Positions 53,883 through 63,488 of a stretch of 64,000 nt of DNA are shown piece after piece (the stretch's first letter is position 1; the number at the start of each line of letters is the position of its first letter). Location: assembly GCF_003610355.1 (NCBI RefSeq), contig NZ_RAPY01000002.1, forward strand, positions 310,001 to 374,000, given 5' to 3'. The position numbers and the translations under genes were made by a program. This DNA comes from Sphingobacterium detergens (GTDB lineage Bacteria; Bacteroidota; Bacteroidia; Sphingobacteriales; Sphingobacteriaceae). The notes under the pieces are model-generated. The model saw nothing but the letters and a program-made list of their open reading frames with translations. It did no database searches and was not told the DNA's origin.

Positions 53883-55969
53883 AGGAATTAAGTTTTTATC
53901 AAAAGTTGGAACGAATTCCTATACTAAAGATTGCTTCGGTTTACGCTATTGGGCTCTTTACAGCTCCAGTGCTAAAGCTCTCACCTGTATGGTTTCAATA
54001 CCTGCAATATAGCTTGTTCCTGTTAACTGGAATAACCCTTTGTTGCTATATGCTCAAAGGAAGACTCTTTAAATATAGCTATCTTATCGGATATTATATG
54101 CTGGTTCTGTTATTTGCTGTGTGGCAGTTTTGGTCTAAAGACCCGCTTTATGTCAGAAATCATTTTTCACATTTTGAGTTGGATAATTATGTTGTGGATA
54201 TTACTGAGGAGCCTAAAGCTAAATCCGGTGTCATTCGATTCTCAGCAGAGGTAATAGGCGGTTATAGCCAGGGACGTTTTATTGCAACTACTGGCAAGAT
54301 TATGATCTCCTTAAAATCTAGAGTGAAAGGCCCGTTTCAATATGCTGATCGGATTTGGTTAGCGGGTAAAATGGTAAGCGTACATCCGCCATTGAATCCA
54401 CTCGAGTTTGATTATAAAGAACACCTGGAAAGAGCTGATATTTATCATCAAATTTTCTTGCACGCAGATAACTATGCCCTAATTGTACAGGGAGTTTCGC
54501 AATCCACAGATATTACTGGTATGGCTCTAGAAACACGGGGGTATTTTTTAAAAAAAATACGGAATTATTTTGAAAAAGAGGAACACTTCTCCATTGTAGC
54601 TGCTTTGATTTATGGTTTTCGTAATAATCTTGATGAGGATACCATAAGGGCATTTACAAACACAGGAACGGTACATATCTTGAGCGTTTCTGGAATGCAT
54701 GTGGCAGTGCTTTTCGGTTTTTTATCACTTGTGTTTAGATATATTCCCTGGCCGTTGATGTTGAACTGGTTGCCTGTTGCAATAACATTTTCCGTTATTT
54801 GGCTATATGCTTTTATTACGGGGTTAGATCCACCTATTACCCGTGCTGCTATTATGATAAGTTTTGTTTTATTCGCACAATATTTTAAACGAAATAGTTC
54901 GACTTTAAATGCGCTGGTAGCTGCCGCAACAGTTATATTGCTCTGTGCCCCTAAAGCGATTACGAATGTGGGATTTCAGCTCTCATTTTTGGCGGTATTA
55001 GGCATGATATTATTTTTGCCAATTTTTGAAAAGATGATTGTTGCAAAAAATCTAATACTGCGTTTTTTTAGGGATACCGTTGGTATCTCTATAGCTGCAC
55101 AAATTTTGACAACACCACTGACGCTCTATTATTTTGGACAATTTCCTACCTATTTTTTACTGGCTAATCTATTGGTCGACTTCCCTTCAACATTAGCAAT
55201 GTATCTGGGTTTTGTGATGACGATCAATCCTATTGATTGGTTAAATGAAATTTTGGGAATCCTCTTGGAAAATTTAATCAGATTTATGCTTTATTGCCTG
55301 GATTCCATTGATCATTTGGCCTTTTCAACTATCAAAATCAATATCATTGACAATGGCCTCCTTTTCCTTTCATATGCGGCTATTTTTTCGTTTTTATATG
55401 CCTATCAATGGAAAGACAAAAAGTATCACTATTTGGGGCTCCTTTGCGTGACTGGGATCATGATCATAGATATCAACCAACAGATGATAAATAAAAATAT
55501 GGAGCGATTTCGGGTATACAATACGAGAAATGAACTAACAATAGCTTATTTTAAGAATAGACGGGCTGTAATTTATAGCACCTTTGATTCATTAAATCAT
55601 AAAGCCCTACAATATGCTTGCGGTCGGGAAATTCAGGTATTGACTACTGATGACAATATTCAATTTATTCCATTAAATAGTAAAGCTATAAGGAATAATT
55701 ATTTAATAGAACTACCCATAGGAAAAGTAGTCGTTATGGAGCATTTTGAAGATACACTACCACAAGCAGATCTATTGGTCATTAGGAAGAATGCTATTCA
55801 TAAACTATCTGCTGCAGTACATATAATTTCACCCAAAGAGGTTATCCTTGATGGTTCCAATTCACTGAAAAAATCGTTACAAGCTGAAGTCATACTGGAC
55901 CGCTTGAGTATAAAGAATTATATCATAAAAGATAATTTTGCGTATGTTTGGGATAAGGAGAGCTTATGA
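53879..55969 (+). CDS. comEC: ComEC/Rec2 family DNA-translocation channel
   Basis: 696 aa from the ATG at 53879 (ATGA overlap with the previous stop); an ATG three codons earlier (53870) is also in frame. The N-terminal DUF4131/OB-like region (about 40-190) follows two TM helices. The competence domain (about 225-500) has many TMs and the signature HILSVSGMHVAVLFG. The C-terminal soluble part (about 540-696) is shaped like the beta-lactamase-like domain, but has no HxHxDH zinc motif that I can find, so it probably lacks nuclease activity. It imports single-stranded DNA across the inner membrane. It is coupled to recQ by ATGA at 55966. Confidence 0.9.
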   Translation: MKELSFYQKLERIPILKIASVYAIGLFTAPVLKLSPVWFQYLQYSLFLLTGITLCCYMLKGRLFKYSYLIGYYMLVLLFAVWQFWSKDPLYVRNHFSHFELDNYVVDITEEPKAKSGVIRFSAEVIGGYSQGRFIATTGKIMISLKSRVKGPFQYADRIWLAGKMVSVHPPLNPLEFDYKEHLERADIYHQIFLHADNYALIVQGVSQSTDITGMALETRGYFLKKIRNYFEKEEHFSIVAALIYGFRNNLDEDTIRAFTNTGTVHILSVSGMHVAVLFGFLSLVFRYIPWPLMLNWLPVAITFSVIWLYAFITGLDPPITRAAIMISFVLFAQYFKRNSSTLNALVAAATVILLCAPKAITNVGFQLSFLAVLGMILFLPIFEKMIVAKNLILRFFRDTVGISIAAQILTTPLTLYYFGQFPTYFLLANLLVDFPSTLAMYLGFVMTINPIDWLNEILGILLENLIRFMLYCLDSIDHLAFSTIKINIIDNGLLFLSYAAIFSFLYAYQWKDKKYHYLGLLCVTGIMIIDINQQMINKNMERFRVYNTRNELTIAYFKNRRAVIYSTFDSLNHKALQYACGREIQVLTTDDNIQFIPLNSKAIRNNYLIELPIGKVVVMEHFEDTLPQADLLVIRKNAIHKLSAAVHIISPKEVILDGSNSLKKSLQAEVILDRLSIKNYIIKDNFAYVWDKESL

Positions 55970-57867
55970 CTTTAGATAGCATATCAATCTTAAGGCAATA
56001 TTGGGGTTTTGAATCATTTCGACCATTACAGGAGGAAATTATTCAGTCAGTTATTTCTGGTAAAGATACACTTGCCTTACTACCAACAGGAGGGGGGAAA
56101 TCCATTTGTTTTCAGGTACCGGCATTGATGATGGAGGGAATCTGCATTGTGGTGACACCGTTGATTGCGCTGATGAAAGATCAGGTAGAACATTTGAGGA
56201 AAAATGGGATCCAGGCAGTCGCTATTTATTCGGGAATGAAAAAGCGGGAAGTGGATATTACCTTGGATAATTGTGTCTATGGAAAAATAAAGTTTCTTTA
56301 CTTATCTCCTGAGCGATTGTATAATGATCTTGTCAGGGAGCGGATCCGATTTATGAACGTCAATCTATTCGCTATCGATGAAGCGCATTGTATTTCTCAA
56401 TGGGGTTATGATTTTAGGCCACCTTATCTGGAGTTAGCGAAACTGAAGGAGCTTCATCCTAAAGTGCCATTTTTAGCACTGACAGCAACCGCGACTGAAC
56501 GGGTTATTGTCGATATACAGCAGAAACTCAATTTTCCGAAGGAGAATGTATTTGTCAAAAGTTTTCTTCGAGATAACTTAGCCTATATGGCTATTGAGGA
56601 AGAAGACAAAATGGGACGGATGGTACGTATTATTCATAAACTGGGTGGATCAGGTATCGTATATGTTCGAAATCGAAGAGAGACACAGGAAATAGCACGT
56701 ATTTTAATCAACAATGGAATAGCATCAGACTACTATCATGCAGGGCTGCCTGGACAGGAGCGTGACCAAAAGCAGAATGGCTGGATGACTAATGCTGTTC
56801 GTGTTATCGTTGCTACAAATGCTTTTGGTATGGGAATCGATAAACCTGATGTTCGTTTTGTCATTCACCTGGATCTGCCTGATTCGCTGGAAGCTTATTA
56901 CCAGGAAGCTGGTAGGGCTGGACGTGATGGTAAAAAAGCTTATCCAGTTATTCTTTATCAAAAGAATGATGAAAAGAAGCTTGTTGATACGTTGGAAGCC
57001 AGTTTTCCCGATGTCCCTTTCATTCAACAGACATATCATTATTTATGTAATCATTTCCAGATTCCCTATGGAGCAGGCGAAGGTCTTACGGTGGATTTTG
57101 ATGTGGTTACGTTTGCCAAAAAATATCAATTGCCTTTGGTACCAGTCATGAATGCATTGAAATTTTTGGAACGCGATGGTTGGTTGACATTGTCAGAAGC
57201 GGTAACGATACCCTCACGTTTCAAATTTGAAATTGATAGCACAGAATTGTATAAGGTTCAAGTGCAATATGTGAAATATGATAAATTGATTAAGGCAATT
57301 TTACGTACCTATGGTGGTGTTTTTGAGAATTATATACTAATTAATGAATATGAATTTGCAAATAAGCTTGGAGTTCCATACGGTCGGGTGGTGGAGCTTT
57401 TAAAATCACTGGAAGCATTGGAAATTGCGAGTTACCTCCCTTCTACGGATGCACCACAGCTGACATTTTTGCAAAATCGTGTTGATTACAAACACCTATA
57501 CATCGATCATATCTTTATTCGCGACCGCCATCAAGTCAAAGGGGAACAGGTCAATGGGATGATAGATTATATCGAAAAATCCCATTGTCGCAGCCAGTCC
57601 TTGCTGCTTTATTTTGGTGAAAAGAATGCGGGTTTCTGCCAGGTATGTGATCTCTGTTTAATGCGTATACACAAGGAAAGCCAGCGAGCTAAAATTAAGG
57701 AAGAGATAAAAAACAGCTTGTTGTTGGGACCCAAAAGTCTTCACGACCTGATTGACAGTTTGACCTTTGGAACTGAAAAAAGAAGAATAGAGATTGTCCG
57801 TGATCTACTGGATGCCGAAGTAATTCGTTTGGAGGACAAGCTCTATTCCTGGAATACTTTATTTTGA
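55966..57867 (+). CDS. recQ: ATP-dependent DNA helicase RecQ
   Basis: 633 aa. The SF2 helicase core has Walker A LPTGGGKS (39-46) and DEAH at 138-141, extended to DEAHCISQWGYDFR, the RecQ hallmark. Motif VI is YYQEAGRAGRDG. The RQC-type region follows with four Cys (SHCRSQ ... GFCQVCDLC near 540-565). There is no HRDC domain; the protein ends soon after a winged-helix-like tail. It unwinds DNA 3'-5' in recombination and repair. It is translationally coupled to comEC (4-base overlap) and abuts the sulfurtransferase tail to tail. Confidence 0.95.
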   Translation: MTLDSISILRQYWGFESFRPLQEEIIQSVISGKDTLALLPTGGGKSICFQVPALMMEGICIVVTPLIALMKDQVEHLRKNGIQAVAIYSGMKKREVDITLDNCVYGKIKFLYLSPERLYNDLVRERIRFMNVNLFAIDEAHCISQWGYDFRPPYLELAKLKELHPKVPFLALTATATERVIVDIQQKLNFPKENVFVKSFLRDNLAYMAIEEEDKMGRMVRIIHKLGGSGIVYVRNRRETQEIARILINNGIASDYYHAGLPGQERDQKQNGWMTNAVRVIVATNAFGMGIDKPDVRFVIHLDLPDSLEAYYQEAGRAGRDGKKAYPVILYQKNDEKKLVDTLEASFPDVPFIQQTYHYLCNHFQIPYGAGEGLTVDFDVVTFAKKYQLPLVPVMNALKFLERDGWLTLSEAVTIPSRFKFEIDSTELYKVQVQYVKYDKLIKAILRTYGGVFENYILINEYEFANKLGVPYGRVVELLKSLEALEIASYLPSTDAPQLTFLQNRVDYKHLYIDHIFIRDRHQVKGEQVNGMIDYIEKSHCRSQSLLLYFGEKNAGFCQVCDLCLMRIHKESQRAKIKEEIKNSLLLGPKSLHDLIDSLTFGTEKRRIEIVRDLLDAEVIRLEDKLYSWNTLF

Positions 57868-58707
57868 TTATTTTTCTATTGGTAGGTTAAGTTCTTCTCT
57901 GCCCCATTCAGACCAGGAACCATCGTATACACGTATGTTTGTGTGGCCTGAGATATACGATGCAAAGGCGAGGATAGAGGCTGTTACCCCCGAACCACAG
58001 GAAAATATGTATTCATTTCCGGTTGTTTTAAATTGATCAAATTGTTGCTTAAGTTCGTCAGTTTGCTTGTAATAAATACCATCAAGCAATTCCTCGAAAG
58101 GTAGGTTTTTAGAATGGGGAATATGTCCACCATTAAGGCCTTTTCGGGGCTCTGCAACTAAGCCGATAAATCTTCCTTTACTTCTAGCGTCAAAAATACT
58201 GACTTCTGGCGCTTTATAATGTGCTAAGATATACTCTTTGTCAGCATAAAGGTTTTTTTGAAAATGTGCTTTATAATTTCCCGTATTGTGCTGCTGCTTG
58301 TAACTGTCTGTTAGTTCAAATTTATTTTTTTTCCAGGCAGGAACTCCTCCATTTAAAATATAGACCTGATCAAACCCCATTACTTTAAACATCCACCAAG
58401 CGCGTGGACTGGAATAAACTCCCCATCTGTCATATAAAACAACGATGCTGTTCTGATCAATTCCTAATGCTTGAGCTTCTGTCTCAAACACCTGTTCAGA
58501 TACTAAGGTGTGCGGCAATTTAGCAGTATGGTCAGAGAATTTCCCTTCGATATCAAAAAATAATGAATTTGGAAGTAATTCTAACTTTGCGTCTTTTAAA
58601 GATTGACCGACCTTATCGATGGTGCAGTCTAGTAGGATTACATTTCCATTTTGGACCAATGTATCCTGAAGTTCGGATGGACTAATTAAGGCTGATTTGA
58701 ATAACAT
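57868..58707 (-). CDS. Sulfurtransferase (thiosulfate / 3-mercaptopyruvate type)
   Basis: 279 aa, two rhodanese domains. The first (about 5-130) is inactive but has VLYDRWGVYSSPRAWWMF. The second (about 150-275) has the catalytic Cys237 in the loop SCGSGVTAS. CGSGVT is the active loop more usual for 3-mercaptopyruvate sulfurtransferases than the CRKGVT of rhodanese. It transfers sulfane sulfur to cyanide or thiols. It is convergent with recQ, with 0 bp between stops and no clear hairpin. Confidence 0.92.
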   Translation of the reverse strand: MLFKSALISPSELQDTLVQNGNVILLDCTIDKVGQSLKDAKLELLPNSLFFDIEGKFSDHTAKLPHTLVSEQVFETEAQALGIDQNSIVVLYDRWGVYSSPRAWWMFKVMGFDQVYILNGGVPAWKKNKFELTDSYKQQHNTGNYKAHFQKNLYADKEYILAHYKAPEVSIFDARSKGRFIGLVAEPRKGLNGGHIPHSKNLPFEELLDGIYYKQTDELKQQFDQFKTTGNEYIFSCGSGVTASILAFASYISGHTNIRVYDGSWSEWGREELNLPIEK

Positions 58708-58749
58708 AACAATGATCTTATGTATACAAAATTACAAAGCAGACCTTTA

Positions 58750-58787
58750 AAAACAAAGAGGCTGTTCTTTTGGAACAGCCTCTTTTT
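58750..58787 (-). terminator. Terminator of rpsA
   Basis: 13-bp arms AAAGAGGCTGTTC / GAACAGCCTCTTT, 5-nt loop; on the minus strand the stem is followed by GTTTTT. It lies between the rpsA stop and the sulfurtransferase start. Confidence 0.8.
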
Positions 58788-58805
58788 ATGGATTGAAAAT
58801 GCTAA

Positions 58806-60737
58806 TTACTTAGCGTTTTTGTCATTTTCCATTTGCTCTTTCAATTGAGCTAACACGTCTAAGTCACCTAAAGTAGATTTTTCAACAGAATCTTTTACTT
58901 TTTTAACAGCTGAAGACTCAGCTTTAGCGTCTTTTTTACGGTTGCTAGACTCTTCTTTGCGAGCTTCTTCTTTCTCTTCTTCCCAGATACGAGAGTGAGA
59001 AATTACCAAACGTTTGTTCTCTTTGTTGAACTCGATGATTTTGAATGAAGTTACTTCATCAACTTTCAATGAAGAACCGTCTTCTTTAACAGAGTGTTTA
59101 GAAGGACAGAAACCTTCAACACCATATTGTAGCGCAACGATATCACCTTTGTCACCAACTTTGATCACAGTACCTTCGTGGATAGAACCTTCAGTGAAGA
59201 TTGTCTCGAAAGTATCCCAAGGATTTTCTTCCAATTGTTTGTGACCTAAAGATAATTTACGGTTTTCTTCATCTAATTCTAATACAACTACTTCTAATGT
59301 CTCACCAACTTTAGTGAATTCGTTAGGGTGGTTGATTTTTTTAGACCAAGATAAATCAGAGATGTGGATCAAACCGTCGATACCTTCTTCTAACTCAACA
59401 AATACACCGAAGTTAGTCATGTTTTTAACAACAGCTGATTGTTTAGAACCAACAGGGTAACGCTCAGTGATGTTTTTCCAAGGATCTGGAGTCAATTGTT
59501 TGATACCTAAGCTCATTTTACGCTCATCACGATCTAAAGTTAAGATTTGAGCTTCGATCTCGTCACCAACTTTTAAGAACTCTTGTGGAGAACGTAAGTT
59601 TTGAGACCAAGACATTTCAGAAACGTGGATCAAACCTTCAACACCTGGGATGATTTCTAAGAAAGCACCGTAATCAGCAACTGTTACGATTTTACCTTTA
59701 ACTTTAGAACCAACTTCTAATGCTGTATCTAAAGATTCCCAAGGGTGCTCAGATAATTGTTTCAAGCCTAAAGCGATACGTTTTTTCTCATCATCAAAGT
59801 CTAATACAACAACGTTGATTGTTTGATCTAAAGCTAAAACTTCTTTTGGATGCTCGATACGACCCCAAGAGATATCTGTGATATGCAACAAACCGTCAAC
59901 ACCACCTAAGTCGATGAATACACCGAAGTCAGTGATATTTTTAACAGTTCCTTCTAATACTTGACCTTTTTCTAATTTAGCAACGATCTCAGATTTTTGG
60001 TTTTCTAAGTCGTTCTCAATTAACACTTTGTGTGATACGACAACGTTTTTGAATTCGTGGTTGATTTTAACAACTTTGAATTCCATTGTTTTACCTACGT
60101 ATACATCGTAGTCACGGATAGGTTTGATATCGATTTGAGATCCAGGTAAGAAAGCTTCAACACCTTTGATGTCAACGATAAGACCACCTTTAGTACGGCT
60201 CTTAACGAAACCAGTAATGATTGCATCATTTTCCAATGCCTCATTGATAGCTTCCCAAGATTTTTGAGTTTTAGCACGTTTGCGAGAAAGTACTAATTGA
60301 CCGTTAGCATCTTCTTGAGATTCAACGAATACGTCAACTTTGTCACCAATTTTTAATTCTGGTAAGTCACGGAATTCGGATAAAGAAACTAAACCGTCAG
60401 ATTTGAAACCAACATTTAAGACAACGTCTTTGTTGTTGATAGAAACGACAGTACCTTCAATAATTTCACCTTGGTTAACTTGGTTGAAAGTATCTGCGTA
60501 TTGTGCTTCAAGTTTAGCGCGTTCAGCTTCGCTATAATTTCCGAAACCTTTATCATTTGCATCCCAGTCAAATTCACCTTCTGGTGTGATCCAAGTGTTT
60601 GATTTGATTTCGTCGATTAAGTTTGAATCAGCTTCTGATTCAATTTTTTCAGTGTCTTTCACTACTTTAGTGTCAGCACCTTGTAGCTCTGCGTTTTTCG
60701 CTGCTAATTCTTTTTCTGCTTCTTGTTTTTTTGCCAT
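58806..60737 (-). CDS. rpsA: 30S ribosomal protein S1
   Basis: 643 aa. After a Glu/Lys-rich N-terminal extension of about 85 residues come six S1 (OB) domains, each recognisable by its start: GEIIEGTVVSINNKD, DAIITGFVKSRTKGG, GQVLEGTVKNITDFGV, GSKVKGKIVTVADYGA, GSKQSAVVKNMTNFGV and GSIHEGTVIKVGDKGD. A charged low-complexity tail (EEEKEEARKEESSNRKKDAK) ends the protein. Codon use is strongly biased, as for a highly expressed gene. S1 binds mRNA on the 30S subunit; in Bacteroidota, where Shine-Dalgarno pairing is scarce, it is likely a main initiation factor. Confidence 0.95.
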   Translation of the reverse strand: MAKKQEAEKELAAKNAELQGADTKVVKDTEKIESEADSNLIDEIKSNTWITPEGEFDWDANDKGFGNYSEAERAKLEAQYADTFNQVNQGEIIEGTVVSINNKDVVLNVGFKSDGLVSLSEFRDLPELKIGDKVDVFVESQEDANGQLVLSRKRAKTQKSWEAINEALENDAIITGFVKSRTKGGLIVDIKGVEAFLPGSQIDIKPIRDYDVYVGKTMEFKVVKINHEFKNVVVSHKVLIENDLENQKSEIVAKLEKGQVLEGTVKNITDFGVFIDLGGVDGLLHITDISWGRIEHPKEVLALDQTINVVVLDFDDEKKRIALGLKQLSEHPWESLDTALEVGSKVKGKIVTVADYGAFLEIIPGVEGLIHVSEMSWSQNLRSPQEFLKVGDEIEAQILTLDRDERKMSLGIKQLTPDPWKNITERYPVGSKQSAVVKNMTNFGVFVELEEGIDGLIHISDLSWSKKINHPNEFTKVGETLEVVVLELDEENRKLSLGHKQLEENPWDTFETIFTEGSIHEGTVIKVGDKGDIVALQYGVEGFCPSKHSVKEDGSSLKVDEVTSFKIIEFNKENKRLVISHSRIWEEEKEEARKEESSNRKKDAKAESSAVKKVKDSVEKSTLGDLDVLAQLKEQMENDKNAK

Positions 60738-60758
60738 TAATTAATTTTCTCCTTTTTC

Positions 60759-60805
60759 CTACGTTGTAGGAGTTGCAAAGGTACAAAAAAACTTTTAATG
60801 CAAAA
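60759..60805 (-). promoter_or_regulatory. Promoter and 5' leader hairpin of rpsA
   Basis: On the minus strand: TTTTG (60805-60801), 17 bp, then TACCTTTG (60783-60776), a full TAnnTTTG. The expected start, near 60770, falls at the beginning of a short inverted repeat CCTAC-AAC-GTAGG (60771-60759), followed by AAAAAGGAGAAAATT. The transcript would begin with a hairpin. Confidence 0.6.
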
Positions 60806-60973
60806 TTTTATTTTTCTTATTTTATTGAAAGACTTTCAGTTATCCTCCTAGGTATAGGTTGCTGTCGAACTGCTTGGTCTGAGTGGGCTCATGACAGGAT
60901 CTTTCACTGGTCAGAATAGGAGGGGGTTAGGCCTTATAGCGTTCTTTTTGGCTGTTCGTTGTGACTTGTCGTG

Positions 60974-61942
60974 CTATTCGTTATCTTTTTTAAAGGAGTT
61001 GAAGATCCGTGGCTTGGCGATCACAATGGTTTGCTTGGACAATGCTATTGCAGCATTTAACTCATAGCCCAATAATAATATTAGGGTATTGAGGTAGATC
61101 CAAAGCATAATGACGATCAGCGTTCCGATCGAGCCATATAATTTATTATATGCACCAAAATGATTAATATAGAATGTGAAAATCGAGAAAGTCAAAATCG
61201 CTAATATAGTGGCCATGGAGGCTCCGGGGCTAAATAACTTCCACTTGTTTGATGTAGATGGACCAAACTTATAAATACAGCTCACTGTAAAGAAATAAAT
61301 TGCGAAAATAATAATCCATCGAGAGAGTTTTAACAAAGTCGCCCACATACTGGATTTAATGCCCGTAGTTTCTTTTAGATAATCAATCGTTACACCAGCA
61401 ATTGTAAATACAGTCATCCCGACGGTGAGGGCAAAAATAATCAGAAAGGCTAATGTCAGTGCAACGAACCTTTTTCTTATCCAAGGTCTTTTCTCTGTCA
61501 TTAAGGAAGCTTTATTGAAAGCATTCATCAATGAGGCCATGCCATTTGTCGCAAAATATGCTGCGAAAAGAAAACCGAAGGAAAGGAGCCCTCCATTCTG
61601 GTTTTTAATAATATCCTCGAGGGTGGTTTCAACGACAAGGAATGCATTTTTAGGAATGACAACCGCTAAAAAATCCAGTAATTGCTCCTGAAAGTTGTTG
61701 ATTGGAATATAGGGAATTAATGTAAATAGAAAGATGATGCCAGGAAATATAGCCAACAAAAAACTATATGATAATGATGATGCCTTGCTGACGATTGAAT
61801 CTCTGGCGAGCTCCTGAAAGAAAAACACTGCTACAGTATAAAGGGGAAGTGAACCAAATCCTGGTAACACAACCCGTTTACTCCATTCGATTAATCTAAA
61901 ATAAGGTTCAAAATTTAATAGCCATTGGTGGAATTTCCCCAT
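60974..61942 (-). CDS. YihY/BrkB family membrane protein
   Basis: 322 aa. Six or seven TM segments (for example SSLSYSFLLAIFPGIIFLFTL near 55-75, GLLSFGFLFAAYFATNGMASL near 116). The family signature near ELARDSIVSKASSLSYSF is present. Once labelled ribonuclease BN or virulence factor BrkB, the family's function is not settled. It leads an apparent minus-strand unit? No: it is the last of the run PASTA protein, mltG, thioesterase, brkB; it starts only 1 bp after the thioesterase stop. Confidence 0.9.
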   Translation of the reverse strand: MGKFHQWLLNFEPYFRLIEWSKRVVLPGFGSLPLYTVAVFFFQELARDSIVSKASSLSYSFLLAIFPGIIFLFTLIPYIPINNFQEQLLDFLAVVIPKNAFLVVETTLEDIIKNQNGGLLSFGFLFAAYFATNGMASLMNAFNKASLMTEKRPWIRKRFVALTLAFLIIFALTVGMTVFTIAGVTIDYLKETTGIKSSMWATLLKLSRWIIIFAIYFFTVSCIYKFGPSTSNKWKLFSPGASMATILAILTFSIFTFYINHFGAYNKLYGSIGTLIVIMLWIYLNTLILLLGYELNAAIALSKQTIVIAKPRIFNSFKKDNE

Positions 61943-61943
61943 A

Positions 61944-62351
61944 TCAATTAAAATATTTACTCATCTTATCCTGAAAGACCTGTGGCGGCATACATGGTTT
62001 ATTCTTTTCCATATTGACAAATACCAACGTTGTCTCTCCTTGATTGAGTAACTCACCATTTTCGTTAAAAAGTTCATATTCAAAAATAATACGGACCGCA
62101 GGTTTCTTACGAATCGTTACCCGGATCGTTATCAGATCATCATACTTACCCGGTTTGAGATATTTTGTTTTCAACTCTGTGACAGGGAGCATAACGCCCA
62201 TTTCTTCCAGTTCTTTATAAGATATCCCTGTACTTCTCAGCATCTCAGTCCTTGCTATCTCATAAAAGGCAGCGTAATTGCCATAATAGACATAACCCAT
62301 TTGGTCTGTTTCTGCATAGCGAACACGAATCTGATGGTCAAATACAAACAT
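61944..62351 (-). CDS. Acyl-CoA thioesterase, YbgC/4HBT family
   Basis: 135 aa hotdog-fold enzyme. The active-site pattern RYAETDQMGYVYYGNY, with the catalytic Asp16/17 region, is followed by YEIARTEMLRSTGISYKELEE. It hydrolyses acyl-CoA thioesters; in E. coli the relative YbgC sits with tol-pal. Here its start overlaps the mltG stop by one base and brkB follows 1 bp later, so the three share an operon. Confidence 0.92.
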   Translation of the reverse strand: MFVFDHQIRVRYAETDQMGYVYYGNYAAFYEIARTEMLRSTGISYKELEEMGVMLPVTELKTKYLKPGKYDDLITIRVTIRKKPAVRIIFEYELFNENGELLNQGETTLVFVNMEKNKPCMPPQVFQDKMSKYFN

Positions 62352-63391
62352 TATTTCTTGATATTTCTGGCGTCTAAGGCTTGTTGGAATTTTCGAGCAT
62401 TCACTAGATGTTCTACTTCTGTTTTTGCAAAATTATGGTAACCTGAGAAATCATCCTTTGCACACATATAGATATAATCATGTTGCTTAAAATTCAGAAC
62501 CGCATCAATAGCAGCGATACTCGGGATAGAAATAGGTCCCGGAGGCAAGCCTCTATAGATGTAGGTATTGTAAGGGTTATCCATTCTTAAATGCTTATTT
62601 AAGACCCTTCTGATCGTAAAATCATTATTAGCAAAGATTACTGTTGGATCGGCTTGTAGGAGCATGCCTTTTTTTAGACGATTTAAATATAAGCCAGCGA
62701 TCATGGGCATTTCGTCTTGGTGCAAAGCTTCCCCTTTAACGATGGAAGCCAATGTACTCACCTGTTGTGGAGTTAGGTTCAGTGCTTTTGCTTTAGCAAT
62801 GCGATCTGCGTTCCAGAATTTTTTCCACTCATCATCAAAGCGGGCAATAACCTTTTCTGGACTCGTGTTCCAGTAAATTTCATAGGTATTTGGGATGAAA
62901 ATTGAAATCAGGTTTTCTTTGGTAAATCCAAATTTTTGCGCTGTAGCTTCATCATTCAGTACTGCAATAAATTGTGCTGAATCAGCCTCAAAGCTTTTGC
63001 CCAATAATGCAGCCATATTTTCTTTTAGCCTTACATTGGCAAATCTAAATTTCACAGGTTCCTGATAGCCACCGATCAAGTTACCGATCAAACGTCGGTT
63101 GTTCATTCCGGGAGTTAATAAGTAGCGACCCGGTTTAACACTTTGTTCGTATTTTTTATATTGAGCAGCACGTTCGAATGAAGCGATATCATCCAAAAGA
63201 CTAGAGTCTTGAATCGATTTGAGGACATCTTCATACTTTGCACCCTCATGGATATAGAGGTATTTCTTCTCTCCAGAAACGTTTGAGGCAAAGAAAGCCT
63301 TATAAAATGTCCATGCAAAATACCCCCCAACAAGGATGACGATTAATGCAACAATTTTTAACCAACTTGGTATTCCTTTTTTATTTTCCAT
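62351..63391 (-). CDS. mltG: Endolytic transglycosylase MltG
   Basis: 346 aa. One TM near 11-30 (LKIVALIVILVGGYFAWTF) precedes a LysM-like region and the YceG catalytic domain (about 115-340). The catalytic Glu is retained at 221 (ASIVKGEALHQDE), while the preceding residues differ from the common VEKET. The rest of the motif is IAGLYLNRLKKGMLLQADPTVIFA. It cuts nascent glycan strands and may set their length. It follows the PASTA protein (98 bp) and precedes the thioesterase. Confidence 0.94.
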   Translation of the reverse strand: MENKKGIPSWLKIVALIVILVGGYFAWTFYKAFFASNVSGEKKYLYIHEGAKYEDVLKSIQDSSLLDDIASFERAAQYKKYEQSVKPGRYLLTPGMNNRRLIGNLIGGYQEPVKFRFANVRLKENMAALLGKSFEADSAQFIAVLNDEATAQKFGFTKENLISIFIPNTYEIYWNTSPEKVIARFDDEWKKFWNADRIAKAKALNLTPQQVSTLASIVKGEALHQDEMPMIAGLYLNRLKKGMLLQADPTVIFANNDFTIRRVLNKHLRMDNPYNTYIYRGLPPGPISIPSIAAIDAVLNFKQHDYIYMCAKDDFSGYHNFAKTEVEHLVNARKFQQALDARNIKK

Positions 63392-63488
63392 CAGAATTAC
63401 TTTTTTATATCTGTGATAAAACCTTCACCGACATAGAACTCATCTTTTATACAAATGATTCATGGCTTACGAAGGTTTCATGATCGCT

